Part shown: piece after piece, positions 10,870 to 22,369 of the stretch
How positions within the stretch are numbered: the stretch's first letter is position 1
How the letters are laid out: the number at the start of each line of letters is the position of its first letter
Source: Juglans regia
Taxonomy: Eukaryota > Streptophyta > Magnoliopsida > Fagales > Juglandaceae
DNA length: 64,000 nucleotides
Assembly: GCF_001411555.2 (NCBI RefSeq)
Contig: NC_049909.1
Span: 2,341,875 to 2,405,874 of the forward strand
Direction of reading: 5' to 3'
The notes under the pieces: model-generated
Databases searched by the model: none
What the model saw: only the letters and a program-made list of their open reading frames with translations
What the model was told of the DNA's origin: nothing
Program-made: the position numbers and the translations under genes

Positions 10870-12080
10870 ATCCCAAATTATATCATACTTTTAATTTTTC
10901 TTTTAATGAAATGGCTGACGTGGCATTTATGTGGCATGTGTCTCATTTTGATCTATTGCCACGTCGCACTAATGATTATTAGGAACTTTGTCACATGTCC
11001 AATCCTAATTCTAATAATCTTATCTTTTATCTCATATTGATTTGTACTTTTCTAAGTTTTTAACTATTTTACATTTCTACGTAATGTTATATTTTTTTTT
11101 TGGTCAGATTTTATAGTCTCATTTGCCTAATCCTAGTACCAAGTTCCCAATAATCTAATCTTGATAGAAATGCCTATAACCACAAGCTTATGATCTCATC
11201 TTAGTTTGTACTTATAGTTTTATGATTTAAATTTTTTACGTATTTATATATTATTTATAATTTTAATTTTTTTTTCTTTTTTTTTTTTTCAGTTTTGATA
11301 ATCTCAGAGTCCCCAACTGTGGCCTTGCCCACCATCGCCAAATTCTTATCTCAAAGTCAATGTTAAATGATTTCATCTTACTACAACTTGTTATTTTTTA
11401 AAATATTATTATTCATTTAAATTATTCGACAATTTGTAATATTTTTAGATTAATTTATAATAATTTTATATTAATTTATAATAGCTTAGAATTATTAATT
11501 ACAACTTACAAGTTACTAATTTATAATAAATTGTTAAAAACGTTAATACACATCAAGCATCAAGCAATCTTACTTGCTTAATAACTTCTGGCACATAGTG
11601 CCACCATATTACAATATCATCAACTCATTTGCATTGTCGAGCCAAAGTCTGAGCATCTGAATTTGCCTTTACCTATGGGCTTAAATTCAAATTATGGAAT
11701 TATAACTTCAACTAAATTTTGTAAATTATAATAAATTGAAAATTGAGAAAAATATTTAAAGAAAACATAAATAAGTCACAACCAAACACTCCAGCAGAAG
11801 TGGCCAATCAAATCAGTTCTACTCCAAAGGCAAAGGGTTTCCTCAATCTAATCGATCTTCACGTATGAAATAAGAATGCCTCTTTTCAAATCTGTAACAA
11901 GCATGAACCTTCACTGCTGGAATCTGTTTAACCACTCTTATCAAGTTGATGATATTCCTTAAGCCTTCACTGCACTTTCCTTGAACAATGGCACTTTTGA
12001 TACAGATTGGACAACAGACACTGGAGCCACTGCACACATGACAACCAATATAGGTATTTTAAATAATTTGAGACCATATA
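10870..12080. other. Intergenic AT-rich stretch
   Basis: Contains two diverged copies of a block of about 180 bp (CACATGTCCAATCCTAAT... near 10993 and CCTAATCCTAGTACCAAG... near 11128, each running into a CTCAT...TTTGTACTT segment). A 64-codon minus-strand ORF at 11843-12037 resembles no family I recognise. Nothing else supported. Confidence 0.4.
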
Positions 12081-12082
12081 CA

Positions 12083-12283
12083 GTTTGAATATCAAAACCA
12101 TCTCAACTCATCTCATCATATTATTATAATTTTCATAAATTCTCACATAAAATATAATAAACAATTCAACTTTTTCAAATCTAAAAATAATAATAATATT
12201 AAAAAAAATTTATAATAATATTGTATTCAACTTTTAACTTTTATCTAAAATCATTTCATCTCATCTCATCTCATTATCCAAAC
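12083..12283. mobile_element. MITE, CTCATCTCATCTCATC family
   Basis: Begins GTTTGAATATCAAAACCATC and ends CATCTCATTATCCAAAC, so imperfect inverted ends (GTTTGGATAAT-like) enclose an AT-rich core with TTCAACTTTTTCAAATCTAAAA. The same family is seen, in either orientation, at 28839-29046, 29933-30139 and 43789-43951. Confidence 0.65.
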
Positions 12284-12369
12284 CCAACTTAAGAAAAAAA
12301 ATATGTCGAGAGACAGTTTGAGAGCATTAGGTTGGCTCAAAGTGCTTCCCTTACACTCGGTACATTAAG

Positions 12370-12660
12370 GAGACGTTTGGATTCGTAACTTATTTCAGCT
12401 CATCTCAACTCATCTCACTACTATTCATTACTATTCAACAACTTTAACTCACAAATCTCACTACTATTCACAACTCATCTTATTACTATTTACAATCCAT
12501 TTTAACTCATCTCAAGTCATCTCAAATTATCTTTAAATCCAAAGAAAAACATGTCTTCGTGGGTAAACATGTCTTCACAACTTATCTTATTATTATTTAT
12601 AATTTATCTCAAATCATCTTAAATCATCTCAAATCATCTTTAAATCCCAACTTAAGAAAA
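12370..12660. mobile_element. MITE-like repeat, with a partial second copy
   Basis: Starts ACGTTTGGATTCGTAACTTA and ends CTTTAAATCCAAAG, built on CTCATCTCAACTCATCTCAC and ACTATTCA motifs. A partial repeat follows (CTTATCTTATTATTATTTAT, then ATCTTTAAATCCCAACTTAA), and CATGTCTTCGTGGGTAAA occurs on both sides (about 12550 and 12688), which suggests a local duplication. Confidence 0.55.
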
Positions 12661-12844
12661 ACATGTTTGATATGAAGTCCTTGCCATGTCTTCGTGGGTA
12701 AAGATTCAAAAAATTATTTGTATTTCTCAACACACAATTACATGTATATGGATTGTCTTATTTACACGTGTAAGCCTAAGGTATGGACAATTGCAATAAC
12801 TATGATAGTGCCAGCTTGCTGCATGTAAGGCAAATATCCCTGAC

Positions 12845-13004
12845 TTGAGGGAGAGTGTTTGATTGTAGATCAACTTGATTGTCGGTCATCAATGGATGGC
12901 TTTATTTGCTCAGTTTGATTGTCAAGCTTGATTCGGTCATCAGATTTCTCGCTAACACGCCCCTTCAACATGAATATTAATATTAATATTAATGGGGAGG
13001 TATG
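12845..13004 (-). mobile_element. Outer old copia element: 3' LTR end and polypurine tract
   Basis: On the minus strand, a purine-rich tract (GTTGAAGGGGCG) is directly followed at 12955 by an LTR starting TGTTAGCGAG. About 110 bp of this LTR is repeated at 20153-20262 (shared CAAACTGAGCAAAT and AAGCCATCCATTGATGACC-like blocks). The sequence up to 13004 ends in GTATG, one half of the target duplication of the copia nested here. The element's RNase H tail lies beyond the nested copia, at 19832-20115. Confidence 0.65.
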
Positions 13005-13402
13005 TGTTAGATATTTTAACATGAATATTAATAAATAGATCTTTAATTTTTTATGATTCATAATAATAAATAACAGTAATAAAAGATGTACCATTCTTCA
13101 TTTGTTTGATGAATAAATAAATCCGATTATGAGAGAAGGATCACCCTAGCAACTTGGCCTCACTAGTATCTCCCGATGGCTAGAAGCACTCTAATGTTGT
13201 AGGTGAGAACCCTTTAACCCCTCAGTACTATTTATAGATTTATGGCCATCATGAAATTTAAGTCTTTGAATTTGACTATAATTAGAGATCAAGAGTTAAT
13301 CTTATCTCTTAGGAGTTTCAATCTCATTATAACTCTAACAACTATTTAAAACTCTATCAGATATGGGTAAGTGCGACATAGAGTTCAAATAGAACTCTTA
13401 TA
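13005..13402 (-). repeat. 3' LTR of the copia at 13005-19826
   Basis: 398 bp, pairing with 19439-19826. In plus orientation it opens TGTTAGATATTTTAACATGA and closes AATAGAACTCTTATA, immediately before the minus-strand polypurine tract TTCTCTCACTT. Confidence 0.92.
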
Positions 13403-14132
13403 TTCTCTCACTTGGCCCATACGCCCATAAATGATATTTTCTGTTCATGAGTTTATTACAGGAAATTAACCAAACTGCGCAAATTCATTTCCTAAAATTT
13501 TTCATAACTTAATTTACATTTCATGAGTTCCGTAATATCAATGTCAAACTAGATACTAATGCGAGTCATGGCGGTCCTCTGTTATATAATCAACAAATTC
13601 TCTTTCATGTACCACAACATCAGTAACTTAATTTAACATGATCTTTGATTGGGATAATTAAGGCTAATGCTATAATGCATTGGGTTCCAATTCATGTCTA
13701 TTGTTGACATTATCTTGTCATCATTCATCCACATCATTTAATGTACATATAAAGTGGAAAGACAAGAAAACAGAAACAAAATAACCATAATAGATATCAT
13801 TAAGTGTCAAAATAGAATTCAAAACATTTACAAGCTCATTAACATGTTCATATCATAAGATCCATTCTATCAACATGTTCCTTAAATAGCTTTGCTACTA
13901 GACCCTTTGTTAATGGGTCTGCTATCATAAGCATAGTACTAATATGTTCTATGGACACTGTTTGTTTCTGTACTTCCTCCTTAACGCTTAGGTATTTAAG
14001 CTACATATGCTTGGCACCGTTAGAATACCTATCGTTTTTGGAAAAAAATACTGCAGAGGAATTATCACAATAAATTCTCAGCGGCCTGGCTATAGAGTCG
14101 ACAACTCCAAGCCCTGAAATAAAGTTCCTCAG

Positions 14133-15458
14133 CTATAAACCATGTACTGTGGCCTCAAAGCATGCCATAAACTCAGCCTCCATTGTAGATGAAGCAGTGA
14201 TTGTTTGCTTCATACTTCTCCATGAGATCGCTCCACTAGCCAGCAGGAAAACATAACCTGAAGTGGATTTCCTACTATCAGAGCAACCAGCAAAATCAGA
14301 GTCTGAGTATCCAGTTACCTCCAAAATGTCAGTTCTTCTGAAGGTAAGCTGGTAATCCTTAGTTCCTTGTAAATATCGCAATACCCTCTTTGCTGCTTTC
14401 CAATGAGACATCCCTGGGTTACTTTGGTAGCGCCCAAGCATGCCAACTGCAAAACTAATATCTGGCCTCGTGCAAATCTGTGCATATATCAAGCTCCCCA
14501 CGACTGATGCATAGGGAATTTTTGCCATCTTTTTGCGCTCCCACTCATTTTTAGGACATTGAGATAGGCTAAACTTATCACCTTTTGATATTGGAGTGTC
14601 CAGTGATGAACAACTATTCATGCCAAATCTCTCAAAAACTCTTTCTATGTAACTTTTCTGAGACAATCCCAACAGTCCTTGTTTTCGATCTCGAAAAATT
14701 TTGACTCCAATCACAAAAGATATCTCACCCATATCTTTTATTTCAAAGTTCTTAGGAAGAAAACCCTTGGTTTCATAAAGTAAGCCAAGATCATTGCTAG
14801 CTAACAAGATATCATCAACATACAGAATCAAAATTATGAACTTACTCCCACTGACCTTTAGGTATATACATCGATCAACAATGTTTTCTTTAAATCCAAA
14901 GGCAGTAATAGTATCATTGAACTTTAAGTACCATTGTCGGGAAGCTTGCTTAAGCCCGTATATTGATTTCTTAAGCTTACATACTAGGTGATCTTTGCCC
15001 TTTTCTGAGTAGCCTTTTGGCTGCTCCATGTAGACCTCTTCATCCAAACTTCCATTTAAAAATACTGTTTTCACATCCATCTGGTGTAACTCTAAATCAT
15101 AATGAGCCACCAATGCCATAATGATCCTGAAAGAGTTCTTTTTAGATACTAGAGAAAAGGTCTCTTTGTAATCAATGCCTTCTTTTTGAGTGAAACCCTT
15201 GGCAACAAGTCTGGCCTTATATCGTTCAATATTGCCTTTTGAGTCGCGTTTGGTCTTAAAGACCCATTTACACCCGACTCTTTTACTCTCTTCAAGCAAT
15301 TCAACTAGATCCCAGACTTGATTTTGATCCATGGATTTCAATTCTTGTTTCATGGCATCGATCCATTTACTAGAATCATTTCCCTGTATAGCTTGTGAAA
15401 ATGTTAGTGGATCTTTACTTGTCCCAATGTCAAATTCAGATTCCTGGAAATACACCAC
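14133..15458 (-). pseudogene. Copia reverse transcriptase and RNase H
   Basis: A 441-codon frame with the start of the copia RT domain (WIDAMKQELKSMDQNQVWDL, KWVFKTKRDSKGNIERYKAR), the ALVAHYDLELHQMDVKTVFLNG block, the catalytic YVDD (ILYVDDILLASN) and the RNase H region (YSDSDFAGCSDSRKSTSGYV, SSTMEAEFMACFEA). This is the longest intact piece of the element. It is cut from the upstream integrase part by a stop near 15470 and ends at a stop shortly after EATVHGL, where RNase H would normally run about 90 residues longer. As one module of a broken polyprotein it is unlikely to be active. Confidence 0.9.
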
Positions 15459-15482
15459 ATAGTCTGTTGAAATAGTAGGTCT

Positions 15483-15980
15483 TCAATCTCTCTGAGATCT
15501 GCGTAAGACAACCTGTTTTGGTGACTCCGAACTTGGTTCGTTAGTGATATTATCATTCTGAGATGGATAATCATTTACATGTTCCAATGTATCATCGTGA
15601 TGATCAATTAAAGGAACCATTATCTTTTCTGAGAATGTAGGTATAGGAACATCTATCCGTACTTCCTCAATTATCACATCTCTGGGTTCAATTCTCCCAC
15701 TGATCTTACCAAATTCAATGAATTTGGCATTTCCTGTTTCCACTATTCTCGGACTGTGATTAGGACAGTAAAACCTATACCCTTTGGATCTCTTTGGGTA
15801 CCCAATAAAGTACCCGCTAACAGTTCTAGGATCCAATTTCCTTTCATGTGGATTGTAAAGTCTCGCTTCGGCTGGGCAACCCCAAACATGCATGTGCCTT
15901 AAACTTGGTGTCCTACCAGTCAATAGCTCGAAAGGAGTTTTTGGAACTGACTTACGAAGAACTCGGTTTAATATATACAT
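15483..15980 (-). pseudogene. Copia integrase C-terminal region
   Basis: 165 codons with hallmarks of the copia integrase C-terminus: VPKTPFELLTGRTPSLRHMH, WGCPAEARLYNPHERKLDPR, SGYFIGYPKRSKGYRFYCP. It is followed by an acidic linker leading towards RT. It lies directly upstream, in the element's own sense, of the RT frame, and is separated from the integrase core by frameshifts at 15980-16240. Confidence 0.85.
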
Positions 15981-16569
15981 TGCCGTCTTAATAGCTTCAC
16001 CCCAAGTGATTTGGGTAAGGTAGTATTGCTTACCATACTTCTGACCATATTCAATAAGGTCCGATTACTCCTTTCAGCAACACCGTTCTGCTGTGGCGTC
16101 TCGGGCATCGTATATTGTGCAACAATGCCACGTTGTTCAAGAAGTTTGGCGAATGGGCCAGGTTACGGCCCGATTCATCATACTTTCCGTAATATTCTGT
16201 ACCTCAATCCGACCTGATGATTTTCACTTTTTTATCTAACTACCTTTCCACCTCCATGAGAAATACCTCAAGTACTGAAATAGCTTGAGATTTCTCATGT
16301 AGTAGGTAGATATATCCAAACCGTGAAAAATCATCAATAAAGGTGATAAAATACTTTTCTCCACCAAAACATTCAGTGGAGAAGGGTCCACATATATCAA
16401 TGTGAATTATTTCAAGAAGCCCTTTACTTCTTGTGGCACCTTTCTTAGTATGTTTGGTTTTCTTTTCTTTAATGCAATCCACACACACTTCAAGATTAGT
16501 AAAATCAAGATGCGGAAGTATCCATTCTTTTACTAATCTTTGTAACCGTTCTTTGGAGATATGCCCCAA
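15981..16569 (-). pseudogene. Copia integrase core, broken
   Basis: The open part, 16240-16569, has GHISKERLQRL (the histidine side of the HHCC zinc motif, with CVDCIKEK), then the catalytic-core start IIHIDICGPF and FIDDFSRFGYIYLL. Bases 15981-16239 retain scattered integrase codons in shifting frames (a MPETPQQNGVAERSN-like stretch around 16060-16110). At least two stops and two frame changes break it. A TAG separates it from the protease frame near 16578. Confidence 0.8.
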
Positions 16570-16578
16570 TCTTTTATG

Positions 16579-17124
16579 CTACAAGTCATAAGAATTTTCA
16601 TTCATAATGTTTCTTTTAGTTCCAATACATGTTTCATGGTACTGGGTATATGTATTTTTAATAAATTTATTATCGAGGCAAAGTCGATAAAGACCATCGG
16701 AAAGAAACCCAGAACCAATAGATAAATCATTTCTAAACAAATTGAAACTACCATTATGGAACGAAAAAAAATAACCATCAGTATCTAGTCTGGATAAAGA
16801 AATCAAATTACGCCTCACAGAAGGCACATATACTGTGTTATGAAGGTTTAAATATTGACCAGTACTTAAAACCAAACGAAAAGTTCCTATGGCTAAAACT
16901 TCAGCCTTATTATTGTTTCCCATAAAGATAAATCGTTCACTGGGGCTTGGTGTTTGGCTTGTAAGGTATCCCTGCATGGTTATAGAAACATGAACATTAG
17001 CACCTGAATCTAGCCACCAAGAGTTAGTGGGAACATTTACAAGGTTTGATTCAAAACATACAAAGGCAAGTGACTTACCTTTCTTTTCAAACCAAGCCTT
17101 ACGTTTCGGACACTTAGCTTTCAT
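16579..17124 (-). pseudogene. Copia zinc knuckle end and aspartic protease
   Basis: The CX2CX4HX4C knuckle (CYFCTKHGHMKAKC) sits at about 17110-17156 at the head of this segment. It is followed by the retroviral-type protease motif WWLDSGANVHVS (catalytic D in DSGA) and the conserved VPSVRRNLISLSRLD block leading to the integrase. It joins in frame to the gag segment apart from one TGA at 17215. Confidence 0.88.
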
Positions 17125-17214
17125 GTGTCCATGCTTCGTACAAAAGTAGCATTTGCTACTGTTATGCTGAACCTGATTAACTTTCTCAAGATGCTTTCCT
17201 TTCGGTGGTCCAAT

Positions 17215-17844
17215 TCATTTCATCTTGCCATAATGGTACTTTTTCTTTCCGGCTTCTTTGGTCACAAGATTAGCAGAGTAATGTCCTTGTTGTTTCAGTC
17301 TCGCTTCTTCCTGAACTACCATACTTGCCAACTCATTCACATTCCATTTGTATTTAATAGAATTATAATGCATCTTGAATGGACCATACTGAGGTGGCAA
17401 TGAGTTCAGAATAAATTGAACAATGAAGGACTCCTCAACTTTCATTCCAAGGGTTTGTAATCTAGCGGCAATATTTGTCATTTCAAGTATATGCTCTTGC
17501 ATTCCTTTAGCACCATCATATTTCATGGTGGTAAGTCTAGCTATAAGTGTTCCTGCTAAAGATTTATCTGTAGACCTAAACCTCTCCTCAGCATTTTTCA
17601 AAAAAATTTGGGCTTCCTCAGCACTAGGGAGTGAATTTTTTATATTTTCGGCTATGGTTATTTTCATGAACATCAAACTCAGCCTATTTGATCTCTCCCA
17701 TTGTTTATATGACTCTCTCTGATCTCTGTCACTATTCTCAGTGATGGGTGGTGGTTTTGGACTCGTAAATGATGAGTCCAAGTCAAGGACTCCCAAGGTG
17801 AACCTAACTCTCTCAACCCATTCAAAAAAATTAGAGCCAGTCAA
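17215..17844 (-). pseudogene. Copia gag (UBN2 family)
   Basis: 209 codons of UBN2-type gag: FFEWVERVRFTLGVLDLD near the start, AEERFRSTDKSLAGTLIARL, MKYDGAKGMQEHILEM, FIVQFILNSLPPQYGPFKMH and the basic end LKQQGHYSANLVTKEAG. In the element this forms the capsid. A single TGA (17215-17217) separates it from the zinc knuckle and protease, otherwise in the same frame. Confidence 0.88.
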
Positions 17845-19430
17845 AACAGGAACATATAAAGTTTGTGAGTGTAGTGATGTAGATACGCTTACTGCAAGAA
17901 AATTTTATTACATAATGCTTTGAGTTAGACACTTATAAATAATAATCAGAATTTAAACAATTATTGATAAACTAATAGTATCATCAAGACCCTCCTTTGG
18001 GAGAAGATCTTAATACATAAAGTGTTATCACCATTATTAAATTATGTGGATGAACTAGTTGTATCATTAGAATTCTCATTTAAGAGTAAACTCTAATATA
18101 CAAAGTGTTCTCTCCAATCTTACTTTTGATGGATGAACTAGAAGTGTCATCAAGACCCTCCATTGGGAGTAGATCTTGACATACAAATTGTTCACTCCAT
18201 CATATCCACCTTACTATGGGTTTAATGATTTATCATAAAAATTAAGAAAATCTTGTACCTTTGGACAACCAATATTTTCTTAATTTTTGAAATAAATCAT
18301 TTGCCCTATATTGGATAAAATATGCATGACATAATAATAGTCAAAATAAACAATTCATACATGTATTTAATAATATGTATATACCAAAAAATAACATGTT
18401 AAAAAACTTAATACATGTCTTTAACAATAATAACATGCATAAAATTTAATTTTATACCAACAATAACATGTTAATTTAATACATGTATTTGACAATAATA
18501 ACATGTACATATAACAGAAAAAATAAATTCCAGATTTTTTTTTTTAATCCTTTCCGGGCTGGGCCACAACAGTGGCCCGTTGTTTTTCCCTTGGACTGGG
18601 CCAAGGCCCATGACCCAGACCCGTATCCTTTAGAAGAAAACCCTACAGTTTCTTTCTCTCCCGCCCACAGTGCCTCATTTGTTTCCTTTCTTCTGTGATA
18701 GCGCCGCAGCTCACATAGACCAGCCTCATCCCGTAAAGGTGGACGTCGCCGACGAGGAAGAGACATCATGGCTTTGCCACATCCTCCCACCGCCGAGGTC
18801 CACCTCTACTCACAGTTTCCCTCTTTTTTTTTTTGTTTACTGTTTTTCTCCACAAAAACCACCGCGGGCAGTGGGCTTGAGAGCCCTCTGCCGCCGTTAC
18901 AGAGATGCCGGCGAGGAGGTTCTCAGCCTCCTCGCAGCGCCGTCCTTCCTTAATCCGGTCGGAATTTTATTTAGGCAGGGATGACACTCATTCGGGATTT
19001 CATAGCCCACTGTGCCGTCCCGTCCACCTCCTTGTACAGCCGCGTGTTGTGACACCGGCCACCACTCACAGTGGTTCCACCACCTCAACCACACGGTTTC
19101 TCAACTTTCTCCCAGTGTTATCAAGGCTTTTGGATTTTTTTTTTATTATTATTAAACACAGCAAGGTAAACAATGCATAATATGTGAAATACGCCCAATC
19201 AAAAGCAGATGCAAAGCCGAAATACAATAATAGTTGTTAGTGCATCGTATTTCATATAACACAGAATTAATGTTGAAAACCTCATTATAAAATTTATCTT
19301 CCAGATCATAAAATCAATATTTTTAATCTTTCGTAATATGATAGAATCACAATATACGAAAACACATATTCACTGTATATTTTATCGAGATCATAAAAAA
19401 TCTATCAACCTAAAGCTTTGATACCACATG
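17845..19430 (-). other. Long leader of the copia, with repeated blocks and a GC-rich insert
   Basis: About 1.6 kb between the 5' LTR and gag, long for copia. Three imperfect blocks at about 17973-18230 share ATCAAGACCCTCC, GGGAG(A/T)AGATCTT and ACAAA(G/T)TGTTC motifs. Repeated ACATGTATTT...AATAATAACATG units follow at 18355-18510. Bases 18543-19140 are strikingly GC-rich (CCGGGCTGGGCCACAACAGT), unlike the surroundings, and may be foreign to the element. Short ORFs inside are not conserved proteins. Confidence 0.55.
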
Positions 19431-19438
19431 TTAGATAT

Positions 19439-19826
19439 TTTAACATGAACATTAATAAATGGATCTTTGATTTTCTATGATCCACAATAATAAACAACAG
19501 TAGTAAAAGACGTATCATTCTCCATCTGTTTGATGAAGAAATAAATCCGGCTATGAGAGAATGATCACCCTAGCAACTTGGCCTCACTAGTGTCTCCCGA
19601 TGGCTAGAGGCACTCTAATGTTGTAGGTGAGAACCCTTTAACCCCTCAGTACTATTTATAGATTTCTGGCCATCATGAAATCTAAGTCTTTGAGTTTGAC
19701 TATAATTAGAGATCCAGAGTTAATCTTATCTCTTAGGAGTTTCAATCCCATTATAACTCTAACAACTATTTAAAACTCTATCAGATATGGGTGAGTGGGA
19801 CATAGAGTTCAAATAGAACTCTTATA
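19439..19826 (-). repeat. 5' LTR of the copia at 13005-19826
   Basis: 388 bp, pairing with 13005-13402. In plus orientation its left end TGTTAGATATTTTAACATGA abuts the minus-strand primer-binding site (TGGTATCAAAGC, just left of 19439). Its right end CTTATA is followed by the duplicated GTATG. Confidence 0.92.
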
Positions 19827-19831
19827 GTATG

Positions 19832-20262
19832 AACCATAAGCTTGATACAAAGCAGATTGAATTTGGATGCCACCAAAGGTTTAGTGAGAATATCTGCAGG
19901 TTGGTCCTTACCAGAAACAAATTGAACTTGAAGCTGACCACGTGTAACACGTCCTCGAACAAAATAATCAATTGTAACATGATTGGTTCAACATGTTTGG
20001 TTCGGAGGTTAGTGAAGAAAAATACCAATTTTTTTGAGAAGATCCTAGAACCTAATAAGTCAAGCAGTGGTGTTGGCGAGAGCACAATATTCTGCTTTGG
20101 TACTCCAACGAGCTACAGTGTGTTGCTTATGAGAGCTATAGTGTGTTGACTTGCAGGAGAATGTTTGATTGCAAATCAGCTTGATTGTCGGTCATCCATG
20201 GATGGCTTAATTTGCTCAGTTTGATTGTGAAGCTTGATTTGGTCATCAAATTCCTCGCTAAC
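19832..20262 (-). mobile_element. Outer old copia element: RNase H tail joined to LTR remnant
   Basis: Minus-strand codons in broken frames give the end of copia RNase H: a TVARWSTKAEYCALANT-like block near 20060-20115 and, further left, a KDQPADILTKPL-like block near 19880-19930. Bases 20153-20262 match the LTR segment at 12845-12955. RNase H therefore lies almost directly against an LTR, so gag, protease, integrase and most of RT are deleted. With 12845-13004 it forms one element split by the copia at 13005-19826. Confidence 0.65.
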
Positions 20263-22369
20263 AATGGGTTATAGTGACAACTACAAAGGCTACAAATGTT
20301 TACATCCTCCGACTAGTCGAATATTTCTCTCCCATGTGGTCTTCAATGAACAAGAGTTTTCCTTTTAAAATCATTCTCTATTGTACACATCACCCACAAG
20401 TGTTGGCATTCCTTCAATTTTCACTAATTGATCTTCATCGTTACCTTCCAATGCTACTACCACACATGCTTCTCCTATTATTCCTGACAATGATTTATAT
20501 CCACCTTGTGCTTCAGTTTTGCAAGTTGACTCTGATACCATGGGAGACCCATCCCTCATCACTCCACCTTTTGAATTTACAGTCATGTCCACAACAAAAC
20601 CTGCCACTTCCTTGTCCTAGGATGTTTCTAACAACCCCATTACACCGATTGATCTCCCTATGGAAGAGTCCATCTTTGCTTCACCTTCTTCACCTTCAAG
20701 TCCCATTGAACCTCTTGATCTCGTCGCTTCCTCGCACCCCATGCTTACTCGAGCTCATGCTGGGAACCACAAACCGAATCCAATGTATGCCAATCTTCAC
20801 CAATGCATTTCACTTCATCAAGAACCACGGTATGTTTGTTCTGCCTTGAAGCATCTAGGGTGGCACCAAGCTATGCTTGATGAACTTGTAGCTCTCCATG
20901 GTAATCATACATGGCGATTGGTCCTTCACACTCCTGATATACATGTTATAGGTTGTCAATGGGTCTACAAGACCCAATTGAAGATTGATGGTACTATTGA
21001 ATGTCTCAAGGCAAGGCTTGATGCTAAAGGTTTTCATCAGGTTGATGGAGTATATTTCTCTGAGACATTCTCTCTTGTTGTTAAACCCAGATCTATTCAT
21101 CTTGTCCTATCCTTGGCACTCACTCGACGATGGCAAATCTGTCAATTCGATGTTAAGAACGCATTCTTACATGGCCACTTAATAGATACTGTGTTCATGG
21201 ATCAACGGTTAACCTCCTAGATTCCTAGATTCCTCTCTTTCTCTATCATGTTTGCATGTTAAATAAGGCCATGTATGGTCTTAAACAAGCTCCTCGAACT
21301 TGGTTTGATCGATTCAGCTCACTTTTACTTGATTATGGCTTTTTCTTGCAGTACAGCTGATCCTTCCTTATTTGTGTCACCAAGCTAGCAGTTCTGTTGT
21401 GCTTCTCCTTTACAAGGATGACATAATTCTCACTAGGTCTAATGAGGAGCTCCTTTCTCACTTCCTCACCCTTCTCCACTCTGAATTCTCCACGAAGAGA
21501 TTTAGACTTTGTACACTTTTTTTTTTAGGAATTGAAGTCACCTCTGTTTTGGATGGGTTGCTTCTGTCCAATTTAATTATGCTCTTGAAACACTTGACTT
21601 AGCACAAATGAAGGATTGCAAACTGTGCTCTACTCCTCTCTCTCCAAAGAGTGAGTTCACTGCTTCCAACACTCTCTACTCTGATCCTTGTCACTTTTGG
21701 AGCCTCATTGGTGCACTATAGTACCTTACTCATACCCTTCCAGATATAACCTTCAGTGTTAATTATGTCTCCCAATTTATACAAAATCCCAGTGGAGCTC
21801 ATTACAAGTTGGTTAAACGGCTTCTTCGTTATGTGCATGGGACTCTTGATATGGGACTTCATTTATCCTTTAACATTAGCCTCGACCTCTATGCCTTTTC
21901 CAATGCGGATTGGGTTTGGGTTGGATTCCCCAAAACCTGCCACTCCATGACTGGCTATTGTACCTTTCTTGACAGTAATCTTATTTCTTGGAGTGCGAAG
22001 AAGCAACCCATTATTTCTTGGTCGAGTATTGAAGTCGAGTACCATGCCATGGCATACATTGCTCCTGAGCTTACTTGGCTTTCTTTTATCATTTGAAATT
22101 GGGGAGTGTGCCTTACCTCTCCTCCTACTCTGTTCTGTGACAACTTGAGTGCCCTCCATATGACTATTAATCATGTCCTCTATGCTCGGAGTAAACACAT
22201 CGAGTTGGACAATCATTGTATCCATGAATGTGTTGCTCTTGGTCTCTTGCACACCAAGCATGTCTCTTCTTCCTTCAAATTGGTTGATATCTTCACCAAG
22301 GCTTCTTCTAAATATGATCTCTCTCATTTTTGGGTCAAACTTTGCATTGTCCACGACCAATTTTGAGGA
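20263..22369 (+). pseudogene. Plus-strand copia pol fragment (RT and RNase H), degraded
   Basis: Starts inside the linker after integrase (GYSDNYKGYK-like codons at 20270) and is truncated on the left by the minus-strand LTR remnant. The RT start is clear at 20860-21210 (GWHQAMLDELVALHGNHTWRL, CQWVYKTQLKIDGTIECLKAR, FDVKNAFLHGHL). A later frame has LLLYKDDIILTRSNEELL at about 21390-21450, where the catalytic YVDD is YKDD. RNase H runs at about 21900-22360 (SMTGYCTFLDSNLISWSAKK, KHIELDNHCIHE). Multiple frameshifts. It ends at a purine tract (TTTTGAGGAGGTGT) where the antisense solo LTR begins. A plausible 3' LTR continues beyond 29332. Confidence 0.85.

Larger units (their letters stand above)
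13005..19826 (-). mobile_element. Ty1-copia retrotransposon, nearly full length, decayed
   Basis: LTRs at 13005-13402 and 19439-19826 are flanked by the perfect duplication GTATG (13000-13004, 19827-19831). On the minus strand the LTR runs TATAAGAGTT...ATCTAACA, so it begins TA rather than TG. Two bases inside the 5' LTR a primer-binding site reads TGGTATCAAAGC, close to the initiator tRNA-Met complement. A purine tract (AAGTGAGAGAA) precedes the 3' LTR. Domain order is gag, zinc knuckle, protease, integrase, RT, RNase H, as in copia. Several stops and frameshifts and roughly 6% LTR difference (counted by eye) mark it as older than the copia at 23874-26562. Confidence 0.92.

Noticed and set aside
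11843..12037. 64-codon minus-strand ORF with several Cys
   Set aside because: Short, no recognised family, no splice context; could be a gene scrap but not supportable.
18476..19180. Several ORFs on both strands
   Set aside because: They lie in the GC-rich copia leader; no conserved protein and mutually overlapping.
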